A stretch of 64,000 bases of DNA, taken from assembly GCA_014872875.1 (NCBI GenBank), contig WKFI01000005.1:310001-374000 (forward strand), in the 5' to 3' direction. Position 1 is the stretch's first letter. Each line of letters starts with the position of its first letter. The translations under genes were made by a program, and so were the position numbers. The stretch is from Paracoccaceae bacterium. Lineage in GTDB: Bacteria > Pseudomonadota > Alphaproteobacteria > Rhodobacterales > Rhodobacteraceae. Positions 9,244-17,771 of this stretch are shown here, one piece after another. The notes under the pieces were generated by a model that worked only from the letters and a program-made list of their open reading frames with translations, was not told the DNA's origin and did no database searches.

Positions 9244-9888
9244 ATGTCTGAACCAGTTCGCGTTCTGATCGTGGACGACCACCCGATGGTGGCCGAGGGG
9301 ATCCAGTCGATACTGGAAAGCTATGACGACATCGACGTCGTCGGCACATTGGGCAGCGGTCGCGCGGCAGTTGACCAGGCCCCATCCCTGAACCCAGATG
9401 TGGTGCTGATGGATCTGAACATGCCCGATCTGGGTGGGCTAAGCGCAACCGAAATCCTGCTGGAAACCATGCCCGACACGCGGGTGCTGATCCTGTCTAT
9501 GCATGACAGCCCCGAATATATCTCGACCGCGCTCAGCCACGGGGCAATGGGGTATGTACTGAAAGATGTGCCAACGGATGAAATCAAGCTGGCCATCGAC
9601 ACTGTCATGGCAGGCAAGCAATATCTGTGCACTGGCGCCGAGGGCTCGCTGAAACCCAAGGATCAAGATGCCCGCGAAGCTCTAACCACGCGGGAGCAGA
9701 CCATCCTGTTGGAACTTGCACAGGGCAAATCCAACAAGGAGGTTGCCTTGGCCTTGGACATCTCCGTGCGCACCGTCGAAACCCACCGCAAGAACATCAA
9801 GCGTAAGCTGGGAATTTCATCGACCGCAGGGCTGACGCGCTATGCCCTGGAACACGGCGTGCTGCAGGGAACCGGCGTGTCGTTGTGA
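9244..9888 (+). CDS. NarL/FixJ-family response regulator
   Basis: A 214-residue regulator: receiver domain at residues 5-120 with the acidic pair DD11-12, phospho-acceptor Asp57 in VVLMDLNMPD and Lys107 in YVLKDV, then a LuxR-type helix-turn-helix at about 148-205 (LTTREQTILLELAQGKSNKEV, followed by VRTVETHRKNIKRKLG). It sits 53 bases after the histidine kinase and is its obvious partner. Likely targets are the divergent TRAP operon and the kinase gene itself. Confidence 0.95.
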   Translation: MSEPVRVLIVDDHPMVAEGIQSILESYDDIDVVGTLGSGRAAVDQAPSLNPDVVLMDLNMPDLGGLSATEILLETMPDTRVLILSMHDSPEYISTALSHGAMGYVLKDVPTDEIKLAIDTVMAGKQYLCTGAEGSLKPKDQDAREALTTREQTILLELAQGKSNKEVALALDISVRTVETHRKNIKRKLGISSTAGLTRYALEHGVLQGTGVSL

Positions 9889-9906
9889 TCTGAAGCCCCC
9901 TTGCCT

Positions 9907-10290
9907 TTACGCTTGGGGCAGCGTCTCGCCAAAGAAGACCAAGGTGCCGTCTTCGTCCAACACATGGAATTCCCGCTGACCGTAGGGCTGATTGAATGGC
10001 GGCCGGACCCGCCCTGCAGGCAGTTCCGCGAGCCTGCTCTCCATCTCGGAATACACTGCGTCCAGACCGTTTACGTCGATGTAGAAAGACTGATCATCTC
10101 CTAACGGGCGTCCATCCGCACGCTGGGGGCATTCCAATAAACGTATCGCCACGGCATCGCGCCTAAGAAAGGCGTAGTTGTCTTGCCGAAATCCCAAATC
10201 GAACCCCAGGCGGTCTTTATAGAACGTAATCTGTCGCTCCAGATCCGAGCACAGGACAAAAGGGGTAATCTGCTTCAATTGCATAGACAT
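9907..10290 (-). CDS. VOC family protein
   Basis: A 127-residue single-domain VOC protein starting MSMQLKQITPFVLCSDLERQ and ending in the common REFHVLDEDGTLVFFGE strand. It converges with the response regulator gene, leaving 18 bases. It is similar in type to the bleomycin resistance/glyoxalase group, but the substrate is not evident. It is probably transcribed with, and downstream of, the 2OG-oxygenase gene 31 bases away on the same strand. Confidence 0.85.
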   Translation of the reverse strand: MSMQLKQITPFVLCSDLERQITFYKDRLGFDLGFRQDNYAFLRRDAVAIRLLECPQRADGRPLGDDQSFYIDVNGLDAVYSEMESRLAELPAGRVRPPFNQPYGQREFHVLDEDGTLVFFGETLPQA

Positions 10291-10321
10291 GGCGGAATAT
10301 TCTCAACCGCATTGGGCCGCG

Positions 10322-11173
10322 TCAATCCCGCAACGCATCAGATCTGAGACCCGCTCGTTCCTGGTGACGCGGCAATACCCGGCCGTAAAGCTGTTTGGTC
10401 CGCTCGACACCGCCGCACATTCCTTCGGTTTCCACAAAGGAGAAGATCCCGACATAGCGGCGGCGGGACCCCTCCACCGGGGCCACGCGGTGCAGGGAGT
10501 ATCGTCCGCGAAAGATCTGCAGATCGCCGGGCTGCAGCACCAGCTGCTTTACCATGGCCCGGTTCCCGGCCAGCACGCGCCCGACTCCGTCATAGTTCTC
10601 ATCCGCTGAGGACCGCAGCATCGGGACATACTCGAATTCCCCTCCTGCCTCCCCATTCTGAATGGCAAGGGTGACGGTGTAATTGTTGGTGTCGAAATGC
10701 CAGGGGAAGCCATCCCCTTCCTCGACCATGTTGATGATCACATCCGCCAGCGGATCGTCATAACGAAAGAAACGCTCCTCGGGTTCCTGCAAGGCATCCC
10801 GGATGAATGGCATGAACCCGGAATACTCGTAGATCCGCCTTAGCGGACTGTCCGGGCCGAAATTGTCTGCGGGAATGAAAGCGTTGGATCGATCATAGAA
10901 TTGCCGCACCGGATGATCCGGCGGCAATGCTGAATCATCCTTGCTGAAATAGGCGTTGGTCCGGTTGAACGACCGGTGCCCTTTTTCGGCGACGCGCTCC
11001 GCCTCGCCGACCAGTTTTTGCAGCCCCTCCTCATGGACAAACCCGGGCAGCACCGCGCAACCATCCGTTTCGAGCTCTCGGCGCAGGTCGTCCAGCATAC
11101 GGGCATAAGCCGGGCTGTTCGGCAGGTCGATGGGATAGCGTCCCAGATCCACTATGTCCTGCAATCCCTTCAT
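10322..11173 (-). CDS. Fe(II)/2-oxoglutarate-dependent oxygenase, BesD/HalD-like
   Basis: A 283-residue protein. The double-stranded beta-helix core carries FPWHFDTNNYTVTLAIQN with His159-x-Asp161 and a distal His228 in RYSLHRVAP, followed by a run of Arg residues (237-239) suitable for binding 2-oxoglutarate. The layout (DTNNYTVTL, then GGEFEYVP) resembles the BesD/HalD amino-acid halogenase family. In true halogenases the Asp of the triad is Gly or Ala so chloride can bind iron; here Asp is present, so hydroxylation is the expected chemistry. I chose the ATG at 11173 with GGGGAC upstream; a longer open frame reaches 11320. Substrate unknown, possibly a free amino acid. Confidence 0.8.
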   Translation of the reverse strand: MKGLQDIVDLGRYPIDLPNSPAYARMLDDLRRELETDGCAVLPGFVHEEGLQKLVGEAERVAEKGHRSFNRTNAYFSKDDSALPPDHPVRQFYDRSNAFIPADNFGPDSPLRRIYEYSGFMPFIRDALQEPEERFFRYDDPLADVIINMVEEGDGFPWHFDTNNYTVTLAIQNGEAGGEFEYVPMLRSSADENYDGVGRVLAGNRAMVKQLVLQPGDLQIFRGRYSLHRVAPVEGSRRRYVGIFSFVETEGMCGGVERTKQLYGRVLPRHQERAGLRSDALRD

Positions 11174-11435
11174 GATGCCGTCCCCACACCTTCTCATTGC
11201 CTTGAAGACAAGGGTGACGCTTTCGCAGTGGCGGCTCTGTATCATTTCAGACAAAAAGCTGCCGGTTTTTGACCTTTCCGCCCCAAATGCCCCACCTGTT
11301 TCACGGAAATTTCGTCGCACCCCGGGCCAGACGCAAGAAAATGTCCCAAATCACCTCATTTTCGAGCCACTTGCCTGTTGACGCTCCTTCGCCCCGCCCA
11401 TAATGTCCGGCGCAAGCATGAAGGAGCCTCAGGCC

Positions 11436-11483
11436 ATGAAAAGCCTAGTCGTAATCGTAGGAACCACGCGCATGGGCCGGTAA
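11436..11483 (+). CDS. ilvBH leader peptide (attenuator)
   Basis: A 15-codon ORF, MKSLVVIVGTTRMGR, with an AAGGAG ribosome binding site nine bases upstream. Five consecutive codons are Leu-Val-Val-Ile-Val, the three end-products of the pathway encoded downstream, including the uncommon Leu codon CTA. The final codons (11468-11476) form one arm of a 9-bp stem with 11502-11510. Ribosome stalling on the LVVIV codons would free that arm. This is the classical layout of a branched-chain amino-acid attenuator. Confidence 0.85.
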   Translation: MKSLVVIVGTTRMGR

Positions 11484-11510
11484 CGGTAAACCATAATCGA
11501 TCCCATGCGC
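11468..11510 (+). promoter_or_regulatory. Antiterminator hairpin of the ilv attenuator
   Basis: GCGCATGGG (11468-11476), at the end of the leader peptide, is perfectly complementary to CCCATGCGC (11502-11510). The second arm shares bases 11509-11510 with the terminator stem, so the two hairpins compete. Formation is expected when the ribosome is stalled upstream at the Leu-Val-Val-Ile-Val codons. Confidence 0.75.
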
Positions 11511-11538
11511 CTCCGACAAAAAATCGGGGGCTTTTTTT
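11509..11538 (+). terminator. Attenuator terminator of ilvBH
   Basis: GCCTCCGA (11509-11516) pairs with TCGGGGGC (11524-11531) through eight pairs including one G-U, with an A-rich 7-nt loop, followed by seven T residues (11532-11538). It lies 35 bases upstream of the ilvB start codon, so it would stop transcription before the structural genes. Confidence 0.85.
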
Positions 11539-11573
11539 ATGCAGCTGACGATGTCGCGTATGGAGCAAAGCAG

Positions 11574-13325
11574 ATGACACGTGAAATGACCGGCGCAAAG
11601 ATGGTTGTCCAAGCCCTCAAGGACCAGGGTGTGGACACTGTATTCGGGTATCCCGGAGGCGCCGTACTACCAATTTATGACGAGATCTTTCTGCAGAACG
11701 ACATCCGCCACATCCTGGTCCGCCACGAACAGGGTGCCGTGCATGCTGCCGAAGGGTATGCCCGATCCACCGGCAAGCCGGGTGTTGTTCTTGTGACCTC
11801 CGGCCCCGGTGCCACCAATGCAGTGACCGGTTTGACTGACGCCCTTCTGGACTCGATCCCGTTGGTTGTCCTGACCGGACAAGTGCCGACCTTCATGATT
11901 GGCTCGGACGCCTTCCAGGAAGCGGACACAGTGGGCATCACCCGTCCCTGCACCAAGCACAACTGGCTGGTGAAGGAAACCGATGCGCTGGCCGCCACGA
12001 TTCACGAGGCATTTCACGTCGCCACCGCTGGTCGGCCCGGCCCTGTGCTGATCGATATTCCAAAGGACGTGCAGTTTGCCACCGGCGAATACAATGGGCC
12101 GAAATCCAACAGCTCGCATTATCATCCGCGCGTAAAGGGTGATCTGGAAGAGATCACCGAACTGGTTGCCGCCATTGAAACCGCAGAGCGCCCGGTTTTT
12201 TACACCGGCGGCGGTGTGATCAATTCGGGTGCCGCGGCCAGCCAGCTGCTGCGCGAGTTGGTAGATGCAACAGGCATTCCGATCACCTCGACCCTGATGG
12301 GGCTGGGTTGCTACCCTGCGTCGGGCAAGAACTGGCTGGGCATGCTGGGTATGCACGGTCTGTACGAAGCGAACATGGCGATGCATGACTGCGACCTGAT
12401 GATCAATATCGGCGCGCGGTTCGACGACCGGATCACCGGACGCATCGACGCGTTCAGCCCGAACTCGGTCAAGGCGCATATCGATATCGACCCATCTTCG
12501 ATCAACAAGGTGATCCGCGTTGACATCCCGATCGTCGGCGATGTCGGCCATGTGCTGGAAGACATTCTCAAGGTCTGGAAATCCCGCGGGCGCAAGGTCA
12601 ACCGTGAGGCTTTGGCCAAATGGCAGGCGCAGATCGCTGATTGGCGCAAGGTGAACTGCCTTGCCTACACCAACAGCGAAAAGACCATCAAACCGCAATA
12701 TGCGTTGCAGCGTCTTGAGGAACTGACCAAGGGCCACGACCGCTATGTCACCACCGAGGTGGGCCAGCACCAGATGTGGGCCGCACAATTCCTGGGGTTC
12801 GAAGATCCGAACCGCTGGATGACCTCAGGCGGGCTGGGCACCATGGGCTATGGGTTCCCGGCTTCCATCGGCGTGCAGATGGCGCATCCCGACGCGCTGG
12901 TGATCAACGTCGCCGGAGAGGCATCGTGGCTGATGAACATGCAGGAAATGGGCACCGCCGCTCAGTATCGCCTGCCCGTCAAACAGTTCATCCTGAACAA
13001 CGAACGTCTGGGCATGGTGCGCCAATGGCAGGAACTTCTGCACGGCGAACGGTATTCGCACAGCTGGTCGGAGTCGCTGCCTGATTTCGTGAAACTGGCC
13101 GAAGCCTTTGGCGCAAAGGGTATCCTGTGTTCCGACCCAGCCGATCTGGATGACGCGATCATCGAGATGATCGAATATGACGGTCCGGTGATCTTCGACT
13201 GCCTTGTCGAGAAGCACGAAAACTGCTTCCCGATGATCCCGTCGGGCAAGGCCCACAACGAAATGCTGTTGGGCGAAGCCGAAACCCAAGGCGTGATCGA
13301 CTCCAAGGGCTCGGTCCTGGTCTGA
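11574..13325 (+). CDS. ilvB: Acetolactate synthase large (catalytic) subunit
   Basis: A 583-residue TPP enzyme making 2-acetolactate or 2-aceto-2-hydroxybutyrate, the first common step of Val, Leu and Ile synthesis. The N-terminal TPP-pyrimidine domain has VDTVFGYPGGAVLPIYD with the adjacent HEQGAVHAAEGYAR catalytic-Glu segment; the FAD-binding and C-terminal TPP-pyrophosphate domains follow (TMGYGFPASIGVQMAHP, FILNNERLGMVRQW). The metal-binding motif, usually GDxS, reads GEAS with Glu449 in place of Asp. I chose the ATG at 11574, downstream of the attenuator terminator; the longer open frame starts inside the terminator region. It is followed by ilvH after 75 bases. Could equally be called ilvI. 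Confidence 0.96.
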   Translation: MTREMTGAKMVVQALKDQGVDTVFGYPGGAVLPIYDEIFLQNDIRHILVRHEQGAVHAAEGYARSTGKPGVVLVTSGPGATNAVTGLTDALLDSIPLVVLTGQVPTFMIGSDAFQEADTVGITRPCTKHNWLVKETDALAATIHEAFHVATAGRPGPVLIDIPKDVQFATGEYNGPKSNSSHYHPRVKGDLEEITELVAAIETAERPVFYTGGGVINSGAAASQLLRELVDATGIPITSTLMGLGCYPASGKNWLGMLGMHGLYEANMAMHDCDLMINIGARFDDRITGRIDAFSPNSVKAHIDIDPSSINKVIRVDIPIVGDVGHVLEDILKVWKSRGRKVNREALAKWQAQIADWRKVNCLAYTNSEKTIKPQYALQRLEELTKGHDRYVTTEVGQHQMWAAQFLGFEDPNRWMTSGGLGTMGYGFPASIGVQMAHPDALVINVAGEASWLMNMQEMGTAAQYRLPVKQFILNNERLGMVRQWQELLHGERYSHSWSESLPDFVKLAEAFGAKGILCSDPADLDDAIIEMIEYDGPVIFDCLVEKHENCFPMIPSGKAHNEMLLGEAETQGVIDSKGSVLV

Positions 13326-13400
13326 TAGAATTCTGCGAATTTTGGCGGGCGTGTTTCAACCGAGGCGCCCGACACAATCTGGATGATGAAAGGGACGTAA

Positions 13401-13961
13401 ATGTCTGCCCTACATATCAAAAAAGGCTCAACCAGCCATTCCGCCTATAACCTGCGCCCGAACTTCTCGGACGTGCAGGAACGCCACACCATCGCAGTTC
13501 TGGTGGAAAACGAACCGGGCGTTCTGGCCCGCGTCATCGGGCTGTTCTCGGGCCGGGGATACAATATCGAAAGCCTCACTGTTGCCGAGGTCGATCACAC
13601 CGGCCACTTGAGCCGCATTACGATCGTGACCACCGGTACACCGCAGGTGATCGAGCAGATCAAGGCGCAGCTGGGCAGGATCATACCCGTGCACGAAGTT
13701 CACGACCTGACAGTCGAAGGACCGGCTGTCGAACGTGAGTTGGCCATTCTGAAAGTCGTGGGAGACGGCGACAAGCGTGTCGAAGCCCTGCGGCTCGCGG
13801 ATATTTTCCGTGCCAACGTGGTGGACAGTACGCTGGGCAGCTTCATTTTTGAAATTACCGGAGCACCGGACAAGATCGACGCTTTTGCCGAGCTCATGCG
13901 TCCTCTGGGTCTGGCCGAAATTGCCAGGACCGGCGTTGCAGCCCTGCTGCGCGGCGAATGA
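13401..13961 (+). CDS. ilvH: Acetolactate synthase small (regulatory) subunit
   Basis: A 186-residue protein: an extended N-terminal tail of about 28 residues, an ACT domain with HTIAVLVENEPGVLARVIGLF and GRGYNIESLTVAEVD, and the C-terminal ALS_ss_C domain (ERELAILKVVGDGDKRVEAL). It binds the catalytic subunit and confers feedback inhibition by valine. Same strand and downstream of ilvB, so it is governed by the same attenuator. Confidence 0.95.
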   Translation: MSALHIKKGSTSHSAYNLRPNFSDVQERHTIAVLVENEPGVLARVIGLFSGRGYNIESLTVAEVDHTGHLSRITIVTTGTPQVIEQIKAQLGRIIPVHEVHDLTVEGPAVERELAILKVVGDGDKRVEALRLADIFRANVVDSTLGSFIFEITGAPDKIDAFAELMRPLGLAEIARTGVAALLRGE

Positions 13962-13999
13962 TAAAGATCTACGTCCAGAGGTCCGTTTGAAACACCTTT

Positions 14000-14040
14000 C
14001 CGCAACGCGTTGAAATCAAGTATTTCTGACCGCGTTGCGG
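14000..14040. repeat. Long inverted repeat after ilvH
   Basis: CCGCAACGCG (14000-14009) and CGCGTTGCGG (14031-14040) form a perfect 10-bp stem around an AT-rich 21-nt loop. There is no T-run, so it is not a classical terminator; it lies between the convergent ilvH and the 120-aa gene and may act as a bidirectional stop or RNA-stability element. Confidence 0.5.
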
Positions 14041-14077
14041 GAACCGCACCTGCCAAAAAGCGCTTTCGTTGAAGTGT

Positions 14078-14440
14078 TCAGGCGTGAGTACGAGCAGTTG
14101 GCTGAACCGCCGCGCCTTGACGCCGCGCCAGCGTCGAAAACGGGATAATATCGGCCGAGCCGCGTTCCACTGGCAAAGAGCGCTTTGGCTCTGCGCTGTG
14201 GCCCGCTTCGCCCAGAGCACCCGCCAAACCGCTATATGCTCCTTCGCTGACCAGACGCGGGTTGTGGGCATAGCGCATGTGCTGTTCCATGGTCAGATCG
14301 AACTGCACCCAATCCCCTGCATCCAGGGCCAGATTTCCCGCATCGTCGGGCTGATTGTAGAATGCTAGATCGCCATGATCTTCGCACCAGATTACTGCTT
14401 TACGCTCGTCGATGTCGCTCCAGAGTACTACGCCAAACAT
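14078..14440 (-). CDS. Conserved hypothetical protein
   Basis: A 120-residue soluble protein starting MFGVVLWSDIDERKAVIWCEDHG. I chose this ATG because the protein-like composition begins here; the frame is open to 14494. The first half is acidic and globular-looking (GDWVQFDLTMEQHMRYAHNP), the second half is low-complexity Ala/Arg-rich. Short beta-type segments like LWSDIDERKAVIWCED may indicate a small barrel domain, but I do not recognise a family. It is convergent with ilvH and divergent from the XRE regulator gene. Confidence 0.65.
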   Translation of the reverse strand: MFGVVLWSDIDERKAVIWCEDHGDLAFYNQPDDAGNLALDAGDWVQFDLTMEQHMRYAHNPRLVSEGAYSGLAGALGEAGHSAEPKRSLPVERGSADIIPFSTLARRQGAAVQPTARTHA

Positions 14441-14677
14441 ATTCAGTCCCGTCTGATTATTTTCCTTAACTGTGGGGCAATTTCTGCTGATCAAACATGG
14501 TTAATTCCGCGTCTCACTATTGCAATTTGTGTCGGAGTGAGTAGCCTTCTGATCTCATTTGGCGTCACACATGACGCCAATCAGTGTCAGTTCGAGTAAA
14601 ACAAGCTATTTTTCGGGTCAATCCGCCCGTTTACATGCTCTGGGTACACTGAATCGAACGTCATCACTGGGGCCGAA

Positions 14678-15475
14678 ATGTCCAAAACAACCCGCTCTCC
14701 TGCCGAATTGCGCAACATGTTTGGTGCTAATCTGCGTATATTGGCCAAAAACTATCCTTCGATTTCAGACTTATCGAGGCGACTTGGCATCAACCGGACA
14801 CAATTTAATCGCTACTTGTCCGGCGAAAGCTTTCCTCGACCGGATGTTCTTGACCGGATTTGTACCTTTTTTGATGTTGACGCCCGGATTCTGCTGGAAC
14901 CGGTAGAGTCGCTGACTGACAAGGGGCAGATACTCACCGGCCCGTTGCTGACCAGCTTCTTGGGTCAGGGCGTAGCCAACTTGCCAGAAAGTGTTTTTCC
15001 CAGTGGGTTCTACCGTTTCACACGGCGTAGTTTTGTCAACGACACTCAGTTCATAGTTGGTCTGGTTTACATTTTCCGACAGAATAATCACGCCTTCGTT
15101 CGCGGGTATGAAGACAGCGAAGCCATGCGACAGCAGGGCCTGCCGACAGATGCAAAGACCCGAGAGTTCCGAGGGTATGTCACCCGGCAGGAAGATGGCG
15201 TTGCCATGGTTGTTTCGCGCCGCAACGCAATGACGTGCTCTTTCAACTATCTTGCGCGGGTTGCCTCCTTCGAAAACAACTTCTGGGTCGGCTATGTCAC
15301 CCGCACCGTCAGGGAAAGCTCGTCGGGGACGCGTGCCGCCCGCATGGTATACGAACATTTGGGTGAACGTTCGGCGAGTGTTTTGACCGCGGCACGAAGC
15401 CAGGGCTTCAAGACCGAAGAAGAACTGCTGCCATATCACCGGCGCCTGCTGCAGATCGGCGAAAGCTTCAAATAA
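14678..15475 (+). CDS. XRE-family transcriptional regulator with C-terminal sensing domain
   Basis: A 265-residue protein. The first 70 residues form a helix-turn-helix (FGANLRILAKNYPSISDLSRR, then INRTQFNRYLSGESFPRPD). The remaining ~190 residues are a separate domain with no motif I recognise (YRFTRRSFVNDTQFIVGLVYIF, VAMVVSRRNAMTCSFNYLARV), presumably ligand-binding. It lies 105 bases upstream of the Rieske oxygenase on the same strand and is a likely local regulator of it. Confidence 0.85.
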   Translation: MSKTTRSPAELRNMFGANLRILAKNYPSISDLSRRLGINRTQFNRYLSGESFPRPDVLDRICTFFDVDARILLEPVESLTDKGQILTGPLLTSFLGQGVANLPESVFPSGFYRFTRRSFVNDTQFIVGLVYIFRQNNHAFVRGYEDSEAMRQQGLPTDAKTREFRGYVTRQEDGVAMVVSRRNAMTCSFNYLARVASFENNFWVGYVTRTVRESSSGTRAARMVYEHLGERSASVLTAARSQGFKTEEELLPYHRRLLQIGESFK

Positions 15476-15580
15476 CGGCTAAATCCTTTGATTTTGTCGC
15501 CGTCAGGCGATCACGGTCGCTTTCGGAGCAGAATCGACACATGTGTCGAGTATGAATTCGGAAAGAACGAGGAGCCCGCC

Positions 15581-16738
15581 ATGCCATTTTCTGCCAGTGA
15601 ACTCGATGACGTCCGTCAGCCGATCGAAACCGCAAACGGATTGTCAAATGCGCATTATGTTGACCCAATGGTCCACGATGCAGAGAACAAACACGTGCTG
15701 ATCAATCAGTGGGCCGGGTTGGCGGTTGCTTCGGATGTGCCGGAAGTTGGTGACGCCAAGCCAATAACCTTTCTGCAAATCCCACTTCTTATGGTCCGGG
15801 ACCGCTCAGGCCAGGTGCGGGTTTTTCAAAATACCTGCCGACACCGCGGCATGATCCTTGTTGAAGAAGCCCGAAAGATCGAAGGTGCAATCCGCTGCCC
15901 ATATCACAGCTGGTGTTACGGCACCGATGGTCGCCTGGTGTCAACGCCACATGTCGGTGGTCCGGGTCACAACACACATGAAGCCATGGACAAGTCGCTT
16001 TTGGGGCTGATCGAGGTCCGCTCATACATTTGGCGGGACGTGGTTTGGGTAAATATCTCGGGCGATGCACCTGAGTTTGAAGTGGTCATGGGCCCCGTCA
16101 TGAAACGCTGGGCCGAGTTCGAACAACCGCTCTATCATGGCGGCGCGGACAGCAGGTTCGAACTGTCGGTAAACTGTAATTGGAAACTGGCAGTCGAAAA
16201 CTATTGCGAAAGCTATCACCTGCCTTGGGTTCATCCCGGTTTGAACAGCTATTCTCGCTTGGAAGATCACTATCATATCGAAGAACCGGGCCAGTATTCC
16301 GGTCAGGGCACTCTGGTGTATCGCCAGCTCCGGGATGAAAACGGGCAAAGCTTCCCCGACTTTGCTGATCTCAGCGACAAATGGGACGAGGCCGCAGAAT
16401 ACATTGCCGCCTTCCCGAACGTGCTGCTGGGTGTGCATCGCGACCATGCCTTTGCCATTGTCCTCTTGCCGCAGGCAACTGACAAAACCACCGAACAGAT
16501 CCATCTGTATTATGCCTCGCCGGAAACCGACGCAGCCTTGCGCGCCAAGAACACCGAACAATGGAAGCTGGTGTTCGAGGAAGACGTGTTTGTCGTAGAA
16601 GGCATGCAGAAAGGTCGCTTCGCGCCGGGCTTTGACGGTGGTCGTTTCTCCCCCGCAATGGACGGACCGACACATTTGTTTCACGACTGGGTGGCGAGCA
16701 AACTGCAGGAAGGCCAGAACCGTCTGGCCGCCGAATGA
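15581..16738 (+). CDS. Rieske non-haem iron oxygenase, alpha subunit
   Basis: A 385-residue aromatic-ring-hydroxylating-dioxygenase-type protein. The Rieske [2Fe-2S] motif is CRHRG followed 16 residues later by CPYHSWCYG (region 85-112). The catalytic domain has NWKLAVENYCESYHLPWVHPG (from about residue 200), giving the two His ligands of the mononuclear iron. The ATG at 15581 has GAGGAG upstream; the open frame extends further 5' but looks non-coding. Substrates of this branch include choline/betaine-type and aromatic compounds; no reductase gene is nearby, so the electron donor must be encoded elsewhere. The start of the 71-aa gene overlaps its stop codon. Confidence 0.9.
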   Translation: MPFSASELDDVRQPIETANGLSNAHYVDPMVHDAENKHVLINQWAGLAVASDVPEVGDAKPITFLQIPLLMVRDRSGQVRVFQNTCRHRGMILVEEARKIEGAIRCPYHSWCYGTDGRLVSTPHVGGPGHNTHEAMDKSLLGLIEVRSYIWRDVVWVNISGDAPEFEVVMGPVMKRWAEFEQPLYHGGADSRFELSVNCNWKLAVENYCESYHLPWVHPGLNSYSRLEDHYHIEEPGQYSGQGTLVYRQLRDENGQSFPDFADLSDKWDEAAEYIAAFPNVLLGVHRDHAFAIVLLPQATDKTTEQIHLYYASPETDAALRAKNTEQWKLVFEEDVFVVEGMQKGRFAPGFDGGRFSPAMDGPTHLFHDWVASKLQEGQNRLAAE

Positions 16739-16950
16739 GCGATCTGGACGACCAGCTTCTGAAAGCGCACGCGGCTGACGATCGCTGGTTGCTCGTCAGC
16801 CTCTACGCCGAAGCGGCTGACGCCACCGACGATGACGAGGCCAGGTACTTCTACCTGACACATGCCTATGTTTTTGCCCTGGAACAGAACCACCCTTCGT
16901 TACCGGATCTCAAAGCCCGCCTTGTTGCGGCGGGCCGAGAAACGGAGTGA
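16735..16950 (+). CDS. Small conserved hypothetical protein
   Basis: A 71-residue acidic, mostly helical protein (DDQLLKAHAADDRWLLVSLY, then ALEQNHPSLPDLKARL). Its ATG overlaps the Rieske oxygenase stop codon as ATGA, which implies translational coupling and a shared role. The composition suggests a TPR-like helical pair. No function is known to me. Confidence 0.75.
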   Translation: MSDLDDQLLKAHAADDRWLLVSLYAEAADATDDDEARYFYLTHAYVFALEQNHPSLPDLKARLVAAGRETE

Positions 16951-16963
16951 ACGCTCAACCAGT

Positions 16964-17743
16964 TCAGGCCGAGGCTTCCGGCTCGGCCCGGATCAGCTGA
17001 TACACGTGCCAGCTGGCGTGTCCCAAAAGCGGCAGAACAACCAGCAACCCTAAAAAACCCGGCAGCATGGCTGCAAACGTCAGAACAGCTATGAAAACAG
17101 CCCAGGCCAGCATCGGCACCGGGTTGGCCATGACATATTGGAAGCTGGTGATCATTGCCGTGACAAAATCCACCTCGCGATCCAGAAGCAAGGGAAGCGA
17201 CAGGACCGTGATGTTGAAAAGAAGCAGGGCGAACAGGGCTCCAACAACAGATCCCAGCGCCAGCATCATCACGCCGTTCACGCTCATGAACACTTCTAGC
17301 GATGAGGACACGTTGGTCATCGTCGCAAGCCCCAGAAACAGGGCAAAGATCATGTGGCCCAGGAAGAACCAGAACAGAAACACCACGATGATGATGGCAC
17401 AGATCGACGGGAGTTGTCGTCGGCTCTGCTGTATCACGACCCCAAAGATGGCCCCCATGTCCAACGGCTCACCCTGGCTGAGACGGTGGGACACCTCGTA
17501 CAGGCCAACGGCCGCAAACGGCCCGATCAATGGAAAACCGATCGCCGCCAGAACCAGCCAATATGTGGTTTCTGTTTCTGCCGTAATCCAGAACATGAGC
17601 CAGCCGGAAATTACGTAAAAACCTGCAAAGACAATACCGTACAGAGGCGCCTTACGGAAATCGGCAAAGCCGCGCCGCAGAGCCTCGCGCAGGATCTCAG
17701 GCGTCATTGGCTTCAGCGTCGGTACTCCGAACTCCTTGTCCAT
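16964..17743 (-). CDS. DUF2189 family membrane protein
   Basis: A 259-residue inner-membrane protein with about six hydrophobic segments (for example [59 protein letters not shown]). The early [16 protein letters not shown] sequence and [11 protein letters not shown] tail are characteristic of DUF2189 proteins, of unknown function. I chose the ATG at 17743 and not the longer frame, which begins within the amidase gene. It is 28 bases downstream of the amidase on the same strand. Confidence 0.85.
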   Translation of the reverse strand: MDKEFGVPTLKPMTPEILREALRRGFADFRKAPLYGIVFAGFYVISGWLMFWITAETETTYWLVLAAIGFPLIGPFAAVGLYEVSHRLSQGEPLDMGAIFGVVIQQSRRQLPSICAIIIVVFLFWFFLGHMIFALFLGLATMTNVSSSLEVFMSVNGVMMLALGSVVGALFALLLFNITVLSLPLLLDREVDFVTAMITSFQYVMANPVPMLAWAVFIAVLTFAAMLPGFLGLLVVLPLLGHASWHVYQLIRAEPEASA

Positions 17744-17771
17744 TCTTGTTATTCTCCTCCCTGTATAGTGT

